Source: Asterias rubens
Lineage: Eukaryota > Echinodermata > Asteroidea > Forcipulatida > Asteriidae
NCBI RefSeq assembly: GCF_902459465.1
Contig: NC_047073.1
Span: forward strand, 9,735,036 to 9,799,035
Direction: 5' to 3'
Length of the DNA: 64,000 nucleotides
The notes beneath the pieces are model-generated. The model was given only the letters and a program-made list of their open reading frames with translations, had not been told where the DNA came from and ran no database searches. Shown here piece after piece: positions 58,361 through 64,000 of this stretch (within the stretch, counting starts at the first letter, position 1; every line of letters starts with the position of its first letter). The position numbers and the translations under genes were made by a program.

Positions 58361-59448
58361 GTAAGTTCACGCTGTTGCTATGTTGGTCATATTATGCTGT
58401 ATACAGCCAGTGTATAACTAATCAACTGCTAGACTCATCATTCACTCGCTGAGTGAAGATGGCAAACAGATAACACGATGCATCAGGCGTGTTTGCTGAC
58501 AACAAGTCGCTAGAAATTAAAATAAACGTCTGGAAATGAGACTATCTCCCAAATAATGTGTTTACGTGATGTTTACACTTTGATTTTGATCTCCTCTGTC
58601 TGCAAATTAAAAGTTCGCCCGTTCGTCATTAGGATATGAGCTGAAATCACAGAGCAAGGAACTTGTCATCATTTACGATTCAGGGTTGTTGTTTGTCTGA
58701 GCTTTATTTAGGTACAGCCTCAATAACTTCAACTCATGTACTTACAATAATGTCTTTGCTCCCCAAAACAATGTTGTTTAGAGCAAGGACCTTGTTATAG
58801 GCCTAATCATTGCAAACTTGACGCATGACTTTCCAAGGAGCTTAAAATTAGCCACTTCACACATGCCAATAATTCGGACTGCCTGGTACTACACAGCCAC
58901 TCTTCTATCGAAATTCTGTTTGTGATTTTGAATTTAGCATATTTAGGAGTTGAGAAATGTTGACCATAATATAGCTGTATCCTTAGAATTCAGCAGCAAT
59001 ATTGAAAGGTGTGCATGCACATGTATGAACCGTTTAATGTGTTGTGAGGGAAAAGGTACACCAGGCAAGCAAGGCCGATACCTTGCATTATTCACGAGCC
59101 TCGAACTAGTGTGACTTCATCAGGCTTTACGGTAGCGGCAGCTATCTGGTTTTGAGAACACACGAGGGCGCCCTTCATAATATTTTTTATAGTCAAATTA
59201 GATCACCGACTTTCACCGGGAGAGTGCAATTTCTGTCTGCTCCACAACATGCTAAGCTGAAAACAACAAGTAAACAAATTTAAGCCGTATAGTGTCTTAA
59301 TTTTAAACACTGTAAAGAGAAAACAGCTTAGCCAATGCTTTACTTTATCGTGTATAGTATACCTAGATCAACTTTGCTATAAATATACACCACCAACGAT
59401 GTACCTTGTCTTGATTCAAAAATAGTAACATGCATCAATTTAGTACCA
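58361..59448. other. Noncoding spacer
   Basis: No recognisable gene or repeat. Confidence 0.45.
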
Positions 59449-59652
59449 GCTGGGCCCAATTTCATAGAGCTGTTACAGCGTAAAAAGTACAAGCACATAA
59501 TTAACTATGCTAACAGAATAAGGTTACCAACCAAAATACCATCTCGCGTGTACTATCTGTGGCTGGTACCCTGCTTATGTTTGCTAAGCAGAATTCTATA
59601 AGCAGTAGCCTATTAATTTTATGTTTATGCAGCTCTATAAAATTGGACCCAC
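59449..59652. repeat. H-type foldback, best copy
   Basis: The arms run from GGGCCCAATTTCATAGAGCT to its near complement at the right end; the inner part has ATAAGGTTACCAACCAAAAT. Confidence 0.7.
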
Positions 59653-59660
59653 TATACTGG

Positions 59661-59684
59661 TACCTTACCTTACCTTACCTTACA
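59661..59684 (+). repeat. TTACC pentamer repeat
   Basis: About four TACCT units. Confidence 0.8.
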
Positions 59685-60525
59685 CGCGATCCAATCAATG
59701 ATGCATTACCAACAACAAATAGACCCTAATACACGACCACACACTCACCTCATTAATTATTAGACTAACCTCCCGTGTTCGTCCGCTTTTGGCTCAGTTT
59801 CCATAGCAACGCATCAATATAGCATCTATGAGAAAGTGTGGATTTAACCTGTTGCATGCGTCGTCAGGTTTAAGACCATTGCTTTATTAGAGGACAGGAT
59901 GCGTCATTGTGTATGAGGTTCTTGGAAACATGGGGGAGTAATGCAATCGGTTAAAAGGGGAAAACACTAACTCTTGCTGTTTCCAATGTAATAATTTACA
60001 TGTTTAGTCATTAACTTTTGCTATTTTAAGCAGGAGACCATAGTGTCTTTCCTTTTTAACAATAATATTTTGATGTTTTGTGTAATTATGTTATAATGTT
60101 TGTTCACTGATAAAATGTTTGTACTGATGGCCTCCATGGAAAGCTTCGTGATAATTTCCCTTTTTTTTAATCGGTTAGTAAGGGTGCCAAATATCGCAAG
60201 TGACGTAAGTTATTAATTGGCTGTACATTTTTGTCTGAACACATTCAAACAAAAACACAGATCGCCGCCTCCGTATTTTACTTGAGTGCCATCATTATGC
60301 CATCCAAATGATCGAATGGGCGTTAAATAAAAAACGCCTAGCAGTTTGAAAGAATTTGACCTAATCCAAACCAACAAGTGTTATTCCCGAACGGTACTGG
60401 TTGGAGTCCAATCTAAATTATTTAACTCCATTAAACCAGGAGCTCCAAAATCTGCAGAGGAATTTTATAAAACACCATACAATCTGCACTAACAACATTG
60501 CAGTCCTGAGCTAAACAAAACGCAT
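59685..60525. other. Noncoding spacer
   Basis: No recognisable gene or repeat. Confidence 0.45.
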
Positions 60526-60675
60526 TTTTGTTTAACGCAATAAAAATACGGCGATATAACGCAATAAAATACGGCGATATAACGCAATAGAATACGGCGA
60601 TATAACGCAATAAATATGGCGATATAACGCACTAGTACGGCGATATAACGCAATAGTATGGCGATATATCGCCGT
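60526..60675 (+). repeat. About 23-bp tandem repeat, 6 units
   Basis: The unit is close to GGCGATATAACGCAATA plus a variable AT-rich linker. The last unit ends in the palindrome GGCGATATATCGCC. Confidence 0.9.
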
Positions 60676-61169
60676 AAATAAAACAAGAGTTCTCTAGGAA
60701 TTGGCGGATATGAGCCACAGTAGTATCACTACGAAGTGACCCCCCCCCCCAGCCTAAACCACAGACAAAGGACCCACGGACCGTTATTGAACACACTATT
60801 GACAGAAGTAATTAGTAAGGTCCAGTACTCACAATCTACCTTTGTTTTCGTCTAAATATAGCCACCATCTCATTTTTGTGAATAGTTAAAACGGTCGCAT
60901 AGCGGGATTCATGATGATTCACCACGGATCATGGGGACATATTGTGTCTGATAATAATAATGCAAGGCTTTTATGACCGTATGGGGAAACAATACTTTGC
61001 ATATTGAAGACGATTTAAGAGTAGTGATTGAAACGTTGAGTCGCTAACCACTGTTTCTTTTATAATTCACATGGTGTTACGCAAGCTTCTCTTGGTTTAC
61101 CTTGCGTAGGCATAGTTGTTTGACCTTTGCGCAACACAGACTCTCAGTGAATTTTAAGGTTTTTGTATT

Positions 61170-61450
61170 ATTTTTGCCAAAGACCAGTATTCTCGTATAC
61201 CAACACTTTTGCATCAAACAACATTCCTGTGAAAATGTTGGCTCATTGGTTGGGCGAAGTTGCAAGAAAATAACGACAGATCAAACGCCCTTGTTGCAAA
61301 GAATATTGTGTGCTTTCAGATACGTGAGAAAGGAATCCTCCTCCTGCATGAAAAATTTTAAACTGCTGTGTGAAAATTACCTCTTTCTCTATTGGGAGTC
61401 GTTTCTAACAATGTTTTATATTAAAATCGACATCTCTCCATGTATTGTAT
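61170..61450 (+). mobile_element. Degraded family D-like MITE
   Basis: It keeps block order (AAAGACCAGTATTCTCGTAT, CCTGTGAAAATGTTGGCTCA, TTGTGTGCTTTCAGATACG, AACAATGTTTTATA) but neither terminus. Confidence 0.6.
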
Positions 61451-64000
61451 ACTCATAAAGTTGTGGAGAAATTACCCAAATTACACACGGCTTATAGTAA
61501 TACTGATTTCATCTTGTTTTATAATGTTTATATATCGTGTTCCCTGTGTACGTGTAGGCCTACTGTTTGTAAAAAAGGGCAATGTTTAATCCTTTCCCAT
61601 TCTCAGTTTACGGTTTATATTGTGTTCAAATAATTGGTTTACGAGTTAATTAATAATGTTAAAGGAAGTTAATGTCACTGTCTGAATCATGGAAAACAGT
61701 CTAGTCCTCTCGAGTTTGAAAAGACCTATCGTTTATTTTGCCTAAAATTAATGCGATTCTGCTGGAGTCTTTTGTCGAAAATGGAGAGACAAGCCAAACA
61801 GGCCAACACGTATTAGGCCTACAATGTTTTATTGTCAGGAACTTTATTTTTGACGATACACACTCTCTATGTATGCCCTTGAGCCGATATTCTCGATTTA
61901 GGATTGCCCCACCCATTTCAAGCAATAAAGGGTTGGATGGGCGTTTTATTATTGCACCGCTTGGAATCACTGGACCTACCTCTTTGGTAGAACGCAATTT
62001 TGATAGAGCGCCCTCGCTCGACAGAGTGAAAACTGTTCGGGGAAAAAGTTAAACTTATGGTCAGCGCCCTCTATCTCTCTGGCCATTTATTTTTAATGGG
62101 TGGTGCACCAAACCATGATCAAACGCATGCAATGTACGATTTGCTAATGATAATGTAACAAATTTTACGTGAAAGAAAGGGGCGGTAAAAACAGGTGAGA
62201 CTTTGACCCTTTGCATGCTCATTAAATCAGTGCACTGTGATTGCAATGACCCAGGAGTAGATCAAAGAGCTGCTTAATAATCTGTTTAAAAAGATTTTAT
62301 CAAAATAATGGCGGGTAAAATTAAAAAAACAATTTATCTGAACAACTCAAAGTTTCCCTGTGCATGATTATTGGCACCAACACAGTCCATGTTCTATTTT
62401 ATAAGCCTGCCAAAATTACAGGTGGCCGATGAAATTTATCTCAGCTCAAAGTTTAACGTTTTCTGGTTTTAAAGTTAGCCTATAGGTCTTGATATTAATT
62501 TTGCACCAGCAGCGCGCGCACGCTCACCTTGGCTGGCCGCATTAGGGAATTTATCTCAACAAAAATAGTTCAAAGTATCTATTGAACTCGGCTGTCAAGG
62601 ATAATTTAATATATATAGCAACTCTTCCCCCTTCACACATTAATAATGCATTTTTTTCAAGCACATCCAAACTATTCGTCCAGCCAGAAATTCTTGATTT
62701 TGAAGACGCTGAACTGCCTAGTAGACCCGCAATATTATTTTCCCGCTCAAACGTCTCAACTTTGTAAATTGCAATCGAATCACACAATCTTAAAATCAAA
62801 TAAATTCTGCCATTGGTAACCATAATTATGCTCTGACGCAAAACTCACACTCAAGAAAAAAACAAGTTTTCATCTGCAAAATTGAGACAAATATTCAAAT
62901 TTGTCTTATTTGCCGCCGATGAAAAGTTTGACCTACATAATGACATGCGCAGACGTAAACTTTCTCTCGTCCGGGAGTTCAATCCCTAGCCCCATAATGC
63001 TAAGCTAACATCCGGCGGTTCGTATGAACAGACTACCCGATCGCCTTCGCGCTGTAAAAAGTAGACACTTAAATCAAATAATAATCCCTCAAAAGCTGTA
63101 AAAATATCAAATTTTAAGAAAAATATCATCTACTATTCGTATTTATGTGTTGTTTTATGAGAGACATGTGATTAAATTTGTCTGGGAAAGGTAAACTTTA
63201 CCGCGGAAGGATAATGGAGGGATCTGACTGTAATGCGCTGATGCAGTACATGGTAAATGCATAATACATGTAACATCATGGGGTTTGTCGGCTGACGTTT
63301 TGCTAGCGGTCGATACTGTTACTCACAGAATTTATGGGATTATAGCAACGTTGTCTACTCGCACAGGGTGAAACATTTTCGTGGATTTCCCCACCATTAA
63401 CTTGCTGAAGGATCTGTCTTCCAGCGAACCATAATGGGGAACACTCCTACATCAAAACAAGGGCCGAACCAGGATATAAGTGGTTGGTGTTTTTGTCGTC
63501 TGTTGCACTACTGCAGTGCATGTGTGTTGTGTGTTGTTGTAGTTAACGTACGGTGTGCATTTTTAAGCAGTAGACCGCAGTGTCAAAATGTCAGTGTCAT
63601 TTTATTTTGTCTGTTTCGATAAATATTGTTGAAGGGTCCATGACAGTGCACAATTTATGTACATGGTGTTTTAATATTATTAATGACCCCCAAAGTCATA
63701 CCACATCTGTGTGTATAGTATAGTGTAAAGCAATTGCCTTAGGTTAGCTGTCATTTTCTTATGTTTTTAATTAAAATAAATATTAATTTTAAATAAAAAA
63801 TGATTGATGGGTGGTGCTTTGTATGAAATGAATTTTTACAAGTTTCCATCCATGTAGTCATCCATGGTTGGATCGTTGCATGATTTATGCATATGAAGGA
63901 AGTCCTTTTTATAATAGCTCCAGATTCTATGATGATCAACATGTAAACATCCTAAATAAAAACAACAACCAGGTACACAACCAATAAAAAAAAAAAATCG
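61451..64000. other. Noncoding sequence at the window end
   Basis: No convincing exon. An inverted pair (AAAACAAGTTTTCATC and GATGAAAAGTTTGA) encloses about 40 bp at 62862-62935. A tRNA-like GGGAGTTCAATCCCTAG lies at about 62971. Confidence 0.4.

Noticed and set aside
60489..60686. Minus-strand open frame with RYIA repeats
   Set aside because: Translation of the GGCGATATAACGC tandem array.
61701..62052. Overlapping open frames of about 100 codons on both strands
   Set aside because: No family resemblance, no splice context and no codon-usage difference noticed between the strands.
63434..63490. Possible first exon encoding MGNTPTSKQGPNQD with a myristoylation-like start
   Set aside because: No acceptable splice donor follows within the open frame and no neighbouring exon supports it.

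Overview
This is animal nuclear DNA: short exons with GT-AG introns, two housekeeping genes conserved across animals, and a dense load of small non-autonomous repeats and tRNA-derived SINEs. The repeat style and intron density suggest a marine deuterostome, most likely an echinoderm and perhaps a sea star. That assignment is an inference from repeat style, not a measurement.

Layout. Positions 849-21649 (+) hold a complete 17-exon WDR70 gene (WD-repeat protein 70, 674 codons), rebuilt exon by exon. Positions 23539-27487 (-) hold a complete 5-exon ALG2 gene (the GDP-mannose mannosyltransferase of lipid-linked oligosaccharide synthesis, 400 codons). The two genes converge tail to tail, with 1.9 kb between their stop codons. 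To the right of ALG2, on the + strand, a possible third gene begins: a short open exon (30173-30260) with a good acceptor and donor, and two frame-compatible upstream start exons (ending at 28827 and 29749). Its product is not recognised. No further convincing exon was seen up to 64000, so the last 33 kb is either a very long first intron or intergenic DNA.

Most of the other recognisable content is repeat. A superfamily of roughly 310-390 bp elements (called A, B, C and D here) ends at TTAA, has diverged terminal inverted repeats, shares a right-hand half, and carries a perfect or near-perfect palindrome in the middle. Two copies sit inside other copies. In one case an uninterrupted paralogue at 9171-9547 shows that the TTAA target was duplicated. 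Other repeats are full-length foldbacks (E and several singletons), at least three tRNA-like SINE families, a LINE 3-prime fragment in an ALG2 intron, a 13 x 44-bp minisatellite grown from a SINE head in a WDR70 intron, and several smaller tandem arrays.

The two genes work in unrelated processes (a nuclear WD40 protein; ER N-glycan assembly). I saw no operon-like, CRISPR, rRNA or intact tRNA feature. The most unusual material is the structure and nesting of the TTAA elements, a 21-bp-period array of nuclear-receptor-like half-sites at 33090-33160, and the unidentified gene start near 29.7-30.3 kb.
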